A stretch of 5,040 nucleotides of DNA from Bacteroidota bacterium (GTDB taxonomy: Bacteria > Bacteroidota > Ignavibacteria > Ignavibacteriales > Ignavibacteriaceae), in the NCBI GenBank assembly GCA_021778375.1, contig JAJYCM010000215.1:1-5040 (forward strand). Direction: 5' to 3'. Below are positions 1-5,040 of the stretch, in pieces. The translations under genes were made by a program, and so were the position numbers. Positions within the stretch are counted from its first letter, which is position 1. Each line of letters starts with the position of its first letter. The notes under the pieces were generated by a model. It did no database searches, was not told the DNA's origin, and saw only the letters and a program-made list of their open reading frames with translations.

Positions 1-1
1 G

Positions 2-412
2 ACACTTCAATTCGGATTTCATTTTGATGAAAACGACCCGAGGCAATTTGCATACTTGTTATTAATAACAGTGGCATTTACGACAGCGATTTGGGTAACC
101 GTAACGTTTTTAACAAGTCCGGAGCCAGATGAAAAGCTTTTATCGTTTTACAGAAGGGTAAGACCCAATGCAAGATTCTGGAAACCAATAGCCAAGCAGG
201 CAACAGATATAGCTCCCGTAAAAGACGGAATACTAAATTTAATAAATTGGATATCCGGTGTAGCGATGATTTATTCATTTCTATTTGGTCTTGGACAAAT
301 CATACTTGGAAGTATGATGCTTGGAATAATTTTCTTAATTTCGGGGTTTATTTTCGGCGGTATTATTTTCTACCAGATGAATAAACGTGGTTGGGAAATT
401 CTTGGTAACTGA
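2..412 (+). CDS. Sodium:solute symporter (SSS family), C-terminal part
   Basis: This is the C-terminal 136 residues of an inner-membrane transporter. The frame is open to the first base, so the gene is cut by the window edge; the TTG at 56 is internal and not a start. Hydrophobic segments lie at about residues 17-38, 79-100 and 102-124 of the visible part. Between the first two is a cytoplasmic-looking stretch with a TSPEPDEKLLSFYRRVRP motif followed by W-KPIA. From memory, this motif is typical of the tail of sodium:solute symporters in Bacteroidota and relatives, between the last core helix and two extra C-terminal helices. The family uses the sodium gradient to import sugars, amino acids or other small solutes. 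The gene ends 40 bases before nagA on the same strand, so GlcNAc or a related amino sugar is a reasonable substrate guess. That is inference from position; the substrate-binding helices lie outside the window. Confidence 0.85.
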   Translation, partial: TLQFGFHFDENDPRQFAYLLLITVAFTTAIWVTVTFLTSPEPDEKLLSFYRRVRPNARFWKPIAKQATDIAPVKDGILNLINWISGVAMIYSFLFGLGQIILGSMMLGIIFLISGFIFGGIIFYQMNKRGWEILGN

Positions 413-452
413 ATTTTATTTAATACATAACTTGATATTTCAGGATTGACAA

Positions 453-1613
453 ATGAAAATAGCGTTAACGGGCGGAAGAATAATAACTCCGTTCAGAGTA
501 CTAAAAGATGGTGTCTTAATAATAGAAGATGGAAAGATTTCAGAGTTAGGAAAATCATCAGAAACAAAAATACCTAAAGGTTGTAAAGTCTATGATATAA
601 AAGGAAAGAGGATTTGTCCCGGATTTGTAGACCTTCTAACACATGGCGGTGCCGGATATGGTTTTGCAGATGACTCAGAAGTTAGCATTGCAAGTATTAG
701 TAAGTACCTATTGAAACACGGCTCAACGACGGTTCTCGCCTCATTATTTGCCAAACCGGAAAGACTTTTACTTAAGGATTTACGAAGGTTAGCAGATTAT
801 ATCGAACAGCACCCCGAATCAAATATTCGCGGTATTCACATGGAAGGACCTTACTTAAACAAACAGTTAAAAGGCGCAATGAACGAGAGCTACCTTTGGC
901 ATCCGTCTGTGGAATCATGGAATAAAATATGGAAAGCATCGAAGGGACAAATTAAAATAATGACTATAGCGCCGGAGCTTCCTGGAGCAGTTGGAGTAAT
1001 GCAGGCAGCAGCAAAAGAAGGTGTAGTGCTTTCAATCGGACATTCTACGGCAAGTTATGATGAAGTAGAAAATGCAATCGACAATGGGGCTGCGCATGTT
1101 ACGCATATATTTAATGCGATGGAACCGTTTCATCACCGTCATCCCGGAGTAATATTGGGAGCGCTGTTACACAATGAATTGAAAATTGAACTAATAGCCG
1201 ATACGCTTCACGTTCATCCGGCGGTAATGGAATTGCTGCTTAAGCTAAAAGGAGCGAGCGGAATAATATTAGTATCGGATTCCATACGTGCCGGCGGGAT
1301 GCATGAAGGGGAATATGAATTTGCGGATCAAAAGATATATATGAAAGCAAAAAAGGCGGTTCTAGCAGATGGTACACTTGCCGGAAGTACATTGACTCTG
1401 AATATGGCGGTAAAAAACATGGTAGAAACCGCGGGTGCAAAAATTACAGAGGCATTAAGAATGGCATCGCTTAACGGAGCAAAAGTTATAAATCTTGATC
1501 ACAAAAAAGGAATCCTAGCTGTAGGTAAAGATGCCGACATCGTTGTATTAAATGATAATTATGAAGTCAATATGACTATCCTTGGCGGCAAGATAGCATA
1601 TCAGAGAAATTAA
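453..1613 (+). CDS. nagA: N-acetylglucosamine-6-phosphate deacetylase
   Basis: This cytoplasmic enzyme removes acetate from GlcNAc-6-phosphate to give glucosamine-6-phosphate, the substrate of NagB encoded downstream. The 386 residues match the usual family length (E. coli NagA is about 382). It has the amidohydrolase layout: an N-terminal beta strip (1-55), a metal-dependent barrel, and a C-terminal return of the strip ending in the GKDADIVVLN segment (358-367). Visible metal and catalytic residues are E131 in HMEGPYL, H197 in GHSTAS, H218 in THIFNAM, H253 in DTLHVHP and the general-base aspartate D276 in VSDSI. The first metal motif, DxHxHG in many members, reads D60-L-L-T-H64-G: the first histidine is Leu62 and the second is kept. 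E. coli lacks both, so activity is still expected. The ATG start has AGGA at 442-445, seven bases upstream. Likely co-transcribed with the symporter and nagB. The family call is secure; metal content is not readable. Confidence 0.97.
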   Translation: MKIALTGGRIITPFRVLKDGVLIIEDGKISELGKSSETKIPKGCKVYDIKGKRICPGFVDLLTHGGAGYGFADDSEVSIASISKYLLKHGSTTVLASLFAKPERLLLKDLRRLADYIEQHPESNIRGIHMEGPYLNKQLKGAMNESYLWHPSVESWNKIWKASKGQIKIMTIAPELPGAVGVMQAAAKEGVVLSIGHSTASYDEVENAIDNGAAHVTHIFNAMEPFHHRHPGVILGALLHNELKIELIADTLHVHPAVMELLLKLKGASGIILVSDSIRAGGMHEGEYEFADQKIYMKAKKAVLADGTLAGSTLTLNMAVKNMVETAGAKITEALRMASLNGAKVINLDHKKGILAVGKDADIVVLNDNYEVNMTILGGKIAYQRN

Positions 1614-1632
1614 AATAGTGAGAATAGAAAGG

Positions 1633-1680
1633 TGGGATAATGGAAAACTTTCATCTCTACTCCAACACTCCATTATTCCA
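1633..1680. repeat. Imperfect 12-base inverted repeat with 8-base tandem units
   Basis: The left arm TGGGATAATGGA (1633-1644) and right arm TCCATTATTCCA (1669-1680) are complementary at 11 of 12 positions. The exception would be a G-U pair in RNA, so the transcript could form a 12-pair stem with a 24-base loop. The right side is also three tandem 8-base units, CTACTCCA, ACACTCCA and TTATTCCA (1657-1680), fitting NNAYTCCA. It starts 20 bases after the nagA stop. There is no T-run after the stem, so it does not look like a factor-independent terminator. It may protect the nagA transcript end or be a remnant of a dispersed repeat. Confidence 0.55.
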
Positions 1681-1744
1681 ATTAAAATAACGTATGATAA
1701 TGAACTTAAATTGTTAAAAAAAACCGTATTATTATTGTTTAAAT

Positions 1745-1766
1745 CTTTGCCTGACGGTAGGCAAGG
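1745..1766. repeat. GC-rich hairpin repeat, copy A
   Basis: TTGCCT (1747-1752) and AGGCAA (1759-1764) form a perfect 6-base stem around GACGGT. One G-U and one C-G pair (1746 with 1765, 1745 with 1766) would extend it to eight pairs in RNA. Its TGCCTGACGG core (1748-1757) matches 9 of 10 bases with TGCCTGCCGG at 1796-1805, so the two look like diverged copies of one element. Read in frame it gives LPDGRQG, a peptide I recall as a frequent artefact of intergenic palindromes in Bacteroidota-type genomes. Confidence 0.6.
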
Positions 1767-1789
1767 TTCAAAATTTAACATTCAACATT

Positions 1790-1817
1790 GCGGCCTGCCT
1801 GCCGGCAAGCTTGCCGC
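1790..1817. repeat. GC-rich palindromic repeat, copy B
   Basis: This block contains a perfect 14-base palindrome, CGGCAAGCTTGCCG, at 1803-1816, and an overlapping 8-base palindrome, TGCCGGCA, at 1800-1807. An outer stem, GCGGC (1790-1794) with GCCGC (1813-1817), could also form. It is much richer in GC than its surroundings. Its end is only five bases upstream of the nagB ribosome binding site, so a folded transcript could affect access of ribosomes to nagB. Whether it acts this way is inference. Confidence 0.65.
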
Positions 1818-1822
1818 GTTAT

Positions 1823-1827
1823 GAGGT
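1823..1827 (+). promoter_or_regulatory. nagB ribosome binding site (decides the start)
   Basis: GAGGT lies five to nine bases before the ATG at 1832. It supports that ATG over the in-frame TTG at 1811, which sits inside the palindromic repeat and would add seven residues (MPRYEVF) with no counterpart in the family. With the ATG, the protein begins MRLI, as E. coli NagB does. Confidence 0.8.
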
Positions 1828-1831
1828 ATTT

Positions 1832-2644
1832 ATGAGACTAATAATTCAACCGACGTATGATTTGGTGTCGAAGTGGGCAGCTAACTATGTAGCCTCTGCA
1901 ATTAAGGAATTTAAGCCAACATCAAAAAAACGATTTGTACTGGGACTTCCAACGGGCTCTTCTCCGGTTGGAATGTATAAAGAATTAATTAAGCTTTATA
2001 AAAATGGGGTTGTCTCCTTCAAATATGTAACAACTTTTAATATGGATGAATATGTTGGATTGCCGGAAGATCATCCTGAAAGTTATCATTCATTTATGTG
2101 GAATAATTTTTTTAATCATGTCGATATCGACAAAAGATTTGTAAATATTCTAAACGGCAATGCAAAGGATTTAGAGAAAGAGTGTGAAGATTATGAGAAG
2201 AAGATCCATAAAGCCGGAGGGATCAAATTGTTTGTCGGTGGAATAGGTCCCGACGGACATATAGCATTTAACGAACCGGGTTCATCGCTTGGTTCATTGA
2301 CAAGAGTAAAAACATTAACGATGGATACGAAGATAGCTAACTCAAGATTTTTCGACAATGATTTGAAAAAGGTACCTAAGACAGCTTTAACAGTAGGAGT
2401 AAAAACAGTTCTTGATTCCGAAGAAGTATTGATAATAATCAGCGGATTAGCTAAATCAAGAGCGCTTGCAAAAGTAGTAGAAGAGGGAGTAAATCATATG
2501 TGGACGGTAAGCGCATTTCAGCTGCATCCTAAAGGAATAATTGTGTGCGATGAACAATCTACTTATGAATTAAAGGTAGGTACAGTAAAATATTTTAAAG
2601 ATATTGAAGCTCCAAATTTGGAACCAACATCTTTGATTAAATAA
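1832..2644 (+). CDS. nagB: Glucosamine-6-phosphate deaminase
   Basis: This cytoplasmic enzyme converts glucosamine-6-phosphate to fructose-6-phosphate and ammonia, the last dedicated step of GlcNAc breakdown. The 270 residues line up with E. coli NagB (266) almost without gaps. Recognisable segments are the phosphate loop LGLPTGSSP (37-45), FNMDEYVGL (69-77) with catalytic D72, [11 protein letters not shown] (139-149) with D141, H143 and E148, and SRFFDND (171-177). Residues that form the allosteric GlcNAc-6-P site in the E. coli hexamer are also present at the same numbers: S151, R158 and K160, plus the allostery-linked Y121 and Y254. The substrate-phosphate residues R172 and K208 are kept too. 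This suggests, but does not prove, an allosteric enzyme activated by GlcNAc-6-P, the substrate of the NagA encoded upstream. The closely related 6-phosphogluconolactonase family is excluded by the length and by the NagB-specific motifs. No clear terminator follows the stop codon. Confidence 0.98.
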   Translation: MRLIIQPTYDLVSKWAANYVASAIKEFKPTSKKRFVLGLPTGSSPVGMYKELIKLYKNGVVSFKYVTTFNMDEYVGLPEDHPESYHSFMWNNFFNHVDIDKRFVNILNGNAKDLEKECEDYEKKIHKAGGIKLFVGGIGPDGHIAFNEPGSSLGSLTRVKTLTMDTKIANSRFFDNDLKKVPKTALTVGVKTVLDSEEVLIIISGLAKSRALAKVVEEGVNHMWTVSAFQLHPKGIIVCDEQSTYELKVGTVKYFKDIEAPNLEPTSLIK

Positions 2645-2677
2645 AACTTTTTCTGTTGCCTGTCATATAGAATTTAT

Positions 2678-2854
2678 CTATCCGTAATTTCGATTTGTCC
2701 ATTGTCCTAAGTTATATTTCCCGGGCATAAAAAACAGCTCTTTATGCTGTTTCCCAATTGTAATAGCTCCCATGAACTTTTTGAATGCATTCTGAATGCA
2801 CTCCTCATGCTCGCATCTTTTACTGATCATCCGATTAAATTCTATTTTTTTCAT
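2678..2854 (-). CDS. Possible small hypothetical protein
   Basis: A 58-residue frame runs from the ATG at 2854 (reverse strand) to a TAG at 2678-2680. An upstream in-frame TTG at 2860 would add two residues. I do not recognise the family. The product is basic and soluble, with no signal peptide or membrane segment: it begins MKKIEFNRMISKRCEHEEC, has two cysteines (C14, C19), and ends in LGQWTNRNYG. In favour of a gene: it does not overlap another gene, its codons look like those of the neighbours, and a TATAAT lies upstream on its strand. Against: it is short, has no clear ribosome binding site, and would be the only - strand gene here. It could also be the remnant of a longer gene. The nagB stop lies 33 bases beyond its own stop, in convergent orientation. 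Confidence 0.3.
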   Translation of the reverse strand: MKKIEFNRMISKRCEHEECIQNAFKKFMGAITIGKQHKELFFMPGKYNLGQWTNRNYG

Positions 2855-2926
2855 AATCAAGCTATAGAAATTTTCTCATTTATTTCTAACAACAATGATT
2901 AATTTGTTTTTCCCATAACACCCTAT

Positions 2927-2954
2927 TTGGCGAATTTTTATTAAATTATATACG
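2927..2954 (+). promoter_or_regulatory. Weak possible promoter for the lipoprotein gene
   Basis: TTGGCG (2927-2932) and TATACG (2949-2954) are separated by 16 bases and each match the sigma-70 hexamers at four of six positions. I did not find a Bacteroidota-type TAnnTTTG box; the two CNATTTGG-like stretches at 2923-2930 and 2964-2971 do not fit it. No sigma-54 -24/-12 site (TGGC-N8-TGC type) is evident in the spacer. This is a weak suggestion only. Confidence 0.15.
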
Positions 2955-2974
2955 GTATTATCCATATTTGGTAA
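2945..2974 (-). promoter_or_regulatory. Possible promoter for the small - strand gene
   Basis: On the reverse strand a perfect TATAAT lies at 2945-2950, preceded by TTACCA (2969-2974) at an 18-base spacing; the latter matches TTGACA at four of six positions. A transcript would start near 2938 and have a leader of roughly 85 bases before the ATG at 2854. In such AT-rich sequence a chance match is quite possible. Confidence 0.2.
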
Positions 2975-3007
2975 ACAGGTTTAAGCGCTCATATTAAGAA
3001 ATCAAAA

Positions 3008-4006
3008 ATGATAATTGTCTACAAAAGAATTCTCTTAAAATATTTATACTGGAATGTATTTATTATAATGGCAATCGCATTTAATTCCTGCAATGCCCCA
3101 AGGAATAATCCGCTTGATCCATCAAATCCAAGTTATTCTTTTGCATCGATTAACGGTTCCGTACAAACTTTTAGTCTGCCTTATACCGGTATTGCTGGGG
3201 TTTCTGTCCTCTGGCAACCGGGTAATATAATAATTAATTCCGATGCAAACGGGAATTTCGCAATCAATAATATCCGACCCATTGATGGAAAATTGATTTT
3301 CCAAAAAACAGGCTTTCTTTCTGATACTATTAACGTCACCTGGAACATCGCTAGAAAACTAAATTATCAAATAAATTTACCAAGTATCCCCATGCTTGAT
3401 AGCATTTCGATATATACTGTAGTAATAAACCAATTTAGCCCGCCCGGTCAAAGTTACCAACTAATTATAAATGCAAATATTTCTGATAAAGATAACGACA
3501 TTGATTCGGTTTACGTCCAAAGTAATGATTTGAATTTTAAGAAAGCTTTAGACTATGATGCTTCAACTAAGTTCTTTCAGACTACTTTGTCTACACAGGA
3601 TATGAACATCAGCGATATTGAGCAAACAATCGGATTGAATTTCAATATAATAGTTAAAGATATTTTTGGAAGACAGTTCCTTGTCGGAAGCGAAAAGGTT
3701 ACACGTGTAATTAAAGATGGAGCTGTAATTCAGTTCCCGGCAAACGATACTTTAATTACTTCAACACCAATGCTAACCTGGCAAAGATATACTACCGGTT
3801 ATCCTTTTACTTATATGATTCAAATTTACACAAACGATTTTGCTAATTCTCAGCTCGTTTATGAACAGAATAGTATTTCATCTGATTCAATTTCTTGCCA
3901 AATTACTACACCGCTTCCGGCAAAAAATTATTATTGGGTTATCTGGGTTATAGATCAGTTCCAAAATAGATCAAGATCGCTGCCGGCTACGTTTAGAGTA
4001 CAATAA
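3008..4006 (+). CDS. Predicted lipoprotein with carboxypeptidase-regulatory-like and Ig/FnIII-like domains
   Basis: A 332-residue exported protein of unknown specific function. Residues 1-27 form a lipoprotein signal: basic YKR, a hydrophobic stretch, then FNS before C28. The ATG at 3068 (M21) would leave too short a signal, so the ATG at 3008 is preferred despite a poor ribosome binding site. After the cysteine comes NNPLDPSNP (33-41), a linker I recall from lipoproteins of Bacteroidota and relatives. Residues about 46-120 ([36 protein letters not shown]) resemble a carboxypeptidase regulatory-like domain. About 130-236 look beta-rich, with a [12 protein letters not shown] segment. About 238-332 resemble a fibronectin-III-like sandwich ending [15 protein letters not shown]. 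No enzyme motif is visible, so a binding or structural role at the cell envelope is likely. No acidic run follows C28, so a surface-export signal is not evident. It lies 16 bases before the regulator gene, probably in the same transcript. Confidence 0.8.
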   Translation: MIIVYKRILLKYLYWNVFIIMAIAFNSCNAPRNNPLDPSNPSYSFASINGSVQTFSLPYTGIAGVSVLWQPGNIIINSDANGNFAINNIRPIDGKLIFQKTGFLSDTINVTWNIARKLNYQINLPSIPMLDSISIYTVVINQFSPPGQSYQLIINANISDKDNDIDSVYVQSNDLNFKKALDYDASTKFFQTTLSTQDMNISDIEQTIGLNFNIIVKDIFGRQFLVGSEKVTRVIKDGAVIQFPANDTLITSTPMLTWQRYTTGYPFTYMIQIYTNDFANSQLVYEQNSISSDSISCQITTPLPAKNYYWVIWVIDQFQNRSRSLPATFRVQ

Positions 4007-4022
4007 AATTATTAAAGAAAAT

Positions 4023-5040
4023 ATGATTTCATACAATACAGAAAAGATTAAACTGATAGATAAAGAGCAGTTTGAAACTCTTTATCAAATTAGCAAGACG
4101 CTTAACTCAGCAATTTACCAGGATAGTCTGATTGGAGAAACTCTTGATCTAATTATAAAAGTTATTAATGCCGAACGGGGATTGTTTGTTAAATATAATG
4201 AAGCAGAGGATAGTTTCTCTATTATTGCTGCCAGAAATATTCAACAGGAAAATATTCAAAACCTGTCTGACTTTTCTTCCGGCATCCTTCAAAAAGTTAT
4301 CGAAAGAAAAGAACCTTGCTTTTACCATGATGTACAAAGTAATCCCGATATTTCTCAATTTAAGAGTATTCAAATACATAACATTAAATCGATACTCGGA
4401 GTACCAATTTTTCGCAATGAAAAAATATGGGGAGTAATTTTAGTCGATAGCCAAATGCATAGAAAAGAATTTACCGATTCCAACCTCGTATTTCTTGATT
4501 TCTTTTCTAATTTAGTCTCTTTGTCATTAGATAAAATAAAAAAGCTTGAAGAATTACAGGATGAAAATTCAATCTTAAAGAATCAAATTCAATCCTTTAT
4601 ACAAATTCCTGAGCTGATAGGTAATAGCCCTGCTATGCAAAAGATGACGTCCCTTATACATAAAGTTGCAGCAACTGACGCCACCGTTTTGCTTCTCGGT
4701 GAAAGCGGTACAGGCAAGGAAATAGTTGCAAGAGCTATCCATAATTTAAGCGGAAGAAAAGATAAACCATATCTTGGGCAATTTTGCGGTTCAATCCCTG
4801 ATACTTTATTGGAGAGCGAATTATTTGGATATAAGAGAGGTGCTTTTACGGGCGCTGCTTCTGATAAAAAAGGTCTATTTGAAGTAGCAAGTAGCGGCAC
4901 TTTTTTCCTCGATGAAATCGCCGATATTTCTGTGGCTCTTCAAGCTAAACTTCTTCGTGTCCTGCAGAATAGGGAAATAATCCGCCTTGGCGATACTCAA
5001 GTTATTAAAGTTGATGTCCGGGTTATTGCGGCTACTAATA
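4023..5040 (+). CDS. Sigma-54-dependent transcriptional activator with GAF domain (3' end cut)
   Basis: The first 339 residues of a bacterial enhancer-binding protein, which uses ATP to remodel sigma-54 RNA polymerase at -24/-12 promoters. The frame is open to the window end, so the rest of the AAA+ domain and the expected Fis-type DNA-binding helix-turn-helix are missing. Residues about 15-170 form a GAF sensor domain (ERGLFV at 51-56, SILGVPIF at 123-130, WGVILVDS at 136-143, KEFTDSNL at 148-155). About 165-192 is a likely coiled-coil linker ([18 protein letters not shown]). The AAA+ domain starts near 197 ([11 protein letters not shown]). It shows Walker A GESGTGKE (226-233), ESELFG (264-269), the sigma-54 contact loop GAFTGA (273-278), Walker B GTFFLDE (292-298) and VIAATN (334-339). 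An odd point is QFCGSIP (253-259), where the family usually has NC. There is no phospho-receiver domain, so a small ligand or partner protein probably controls it through GAF; the ligand is unknown. The ribosome binding site is weak (AAAG). Confidence 0.95.
   Translation, partial: MISYNTEKIKLIDKEQFETLYQISKTLNSAIYQDSLIGETLDLIIKVINAERGLFVKYNEAEDSFSIIAARNIQQENIQNLSDFSSGILQKVIERKEPCFYHDVQSNPDISQFKSIQIHNIKSILGVPIFRNEKIWGVILVDSQMHRKEFTDSNLVFLDFFSNLVSLSLDKIKKLEELQDENSILKNQIQSFIQIPELIGNSPAMQKMTSLIHKVAATDATVLLLGESGTGKEIVARAIHNLSGRKDKPYLGQFCGSIPDTLLESELFGYKRGAFTGAASDKKGLFEVASSGTFFLDEIADISVALQAKLLRVLQNREIIRLGDTQVIKVDVRVIAATN

Larger units (their letters stand above)
1614..1831. other. nagA-nagB intergenic region with repeats
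   Basis: This 218-base gap is long for two genes acting in consecutive steps. It holds, in order, an imperfect inverted repeat with three short tandem units (1633-1680), an AT-rich middle with a run of eight A (about 1716-1723), a GC-rich hairpin (1745-1766), and a GC-rich palindromic block (1790-1817) that ends just before the nagB ribosome binding site. An open frame from a GTG at 1618 to a TGA at 1822-1824 crosses all of it. Its translation contains SLPDGRQG and GLPAGK, which come from the repeats, so I do not call it a gene. I see no convincing sigma-70 promoter: a TTGTTA at 1711 and a TATTAT at 1727 are only 10 bases apart. No hairpin is followed by a run of T. Confidence 0.7.
2645..3007. 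other. Intergenic region between nagB and the lipoprotein gene
   Basis: This 363-base gap holds one possible small - strand gene (2678-2854) and an AT-rich divergent spacer (2855-3007) with weak promoter-like hexamers facing both ways. No tRNA, riboswitch or convincing terminator is visible. After the nagB stop, the only hairpin is a 5-base stem (2667-2671 with 2677-2681) without a T-run. A pair of mutually exclusive 7-base stems lies at 2725-2752. Confidence 0.6.

Noticed and set aside
1240..1440. - strand open frame opposite nagA
   Set aside because: It overlaps conserved NagA sequence (VSDSI to LAGSTLTL) and has no recognisable product.
1618..1824. Open frame of 68 codons (GTG start) between nagA and nagB, ending seven bases before the nagB ATG
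   Set aside because: Much of its translation comes from the palindromic repeats ([14 protein letters not shown]), it has no ribosome binding site or recognisable domain, and the 5' half overlaps the tandem and inverted repeat.
1811..1831. TTG at 1811 as the nagB start
   Set aside because: It lies inside a 14-base palindrome and adds residues with no match in the family. The ATG at 1832 has a good GAGGT and gives the usual MRLI N-terminus.
2667..2681. Hairpin after nagB as a terminator
   Set aside because: The stem is only five mostly A-T pairs and there is no T-run after it.
2782..2800. Direct repeat of TGAATGCA (2782-2789, 2793-2800) overlapping the palindrome GAATGCATTC (2783-2792)
   Set aside because: It is short and isolated and may be part of the possible small gene; it is too little to call an operator without other copies.
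2881..3007. Sigma-54 -24/-12 promoter before the lipoprotein gene, which might suggest control by the neighbouring activator
   Set aside because: No GG and GC pair at the correct spacing with the expected flanking bases was found.
4168..4437. + strand open frame of 89 codons within the activator gene
   Set aside because: It is a different frame overlapping the clear GAF-domain coding sequence, with no independent support.
4589..4900. - strand open frame of 103 codons opposite the AAA+ domain
   Set aside because: The + strand here encodes Walker A, ESELFG and GAFTGA motifs, so the reverse frame is a by-product of that sequence.

Overview
The window is AT-rich and tightly packed, with five clear genes, all on the + strand. 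It looks chromosomal and comes from a Gram-negative, free-living bacterium. The best guess is the Bacteroidota/Chlorobiota/Ignavibacteriota neighbourhood. The reasons are a lipoprotein signal ending in Ser-Cys followed by an NNPLDP-type segment, an SSS-family symporter tail of the kind common in those phyla, and GC-rich palindromic intergenic repeats that read as LPDGRQ/LPAGK in frame. This placement rests on recognition from memory and was not computed.

Positions 1-2644 look like an amino-sugar catabolism cluster. First comes the C-terminal end of a sodium:solute symporter (2-412, cut by the window edge). Next is nagA (453-1613), GlcNAc-6-phosphate deacetylase, then nagB (1832-2644), glucosamine-6-phosphate deaminase. 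Together NagA and NagB turn GlcNAc-6-P into GlcN-6-P plus acetate, then into fructose-6-P plus ammonia. The symporter may import the sugar, but its substrate is inferred from position only. The 218-base nagA-nagB gap is unusual: it holds an imperfect inverted repeat with three 8-base tandem units, an AT-rich middle, and two related GC-rich palindromic elements, the second ending just before the nagB ribosome binding site.

Positions 2645-3007 separate the two halves. They may hold a small unrecognised gene on the - strand (2678-2854, low confidence) and weak promoter-like sequences pointing both ways.

Positions 3008-5040 hold a predicted secreted lipoprotein with beta-sandwich domains (3008-4006). 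Sixteen bases later comes a sigma-54-dependent activator with an N-terminal GAF domain and an AAA+ domain (4023 to the window end, truncated). The spacing suggests one transcript. The regulator's input signal and targets cannot be read from this window.

I see no RNA genes, CRISPR arrays, insertion sequences or phage genes. No new biological system is evident. The most notable points are the intergenic repeat cluster between nagA and nagB, the half-substituted metal motif in NagA, and an altered segment in the AAA+ domain of the regulator.
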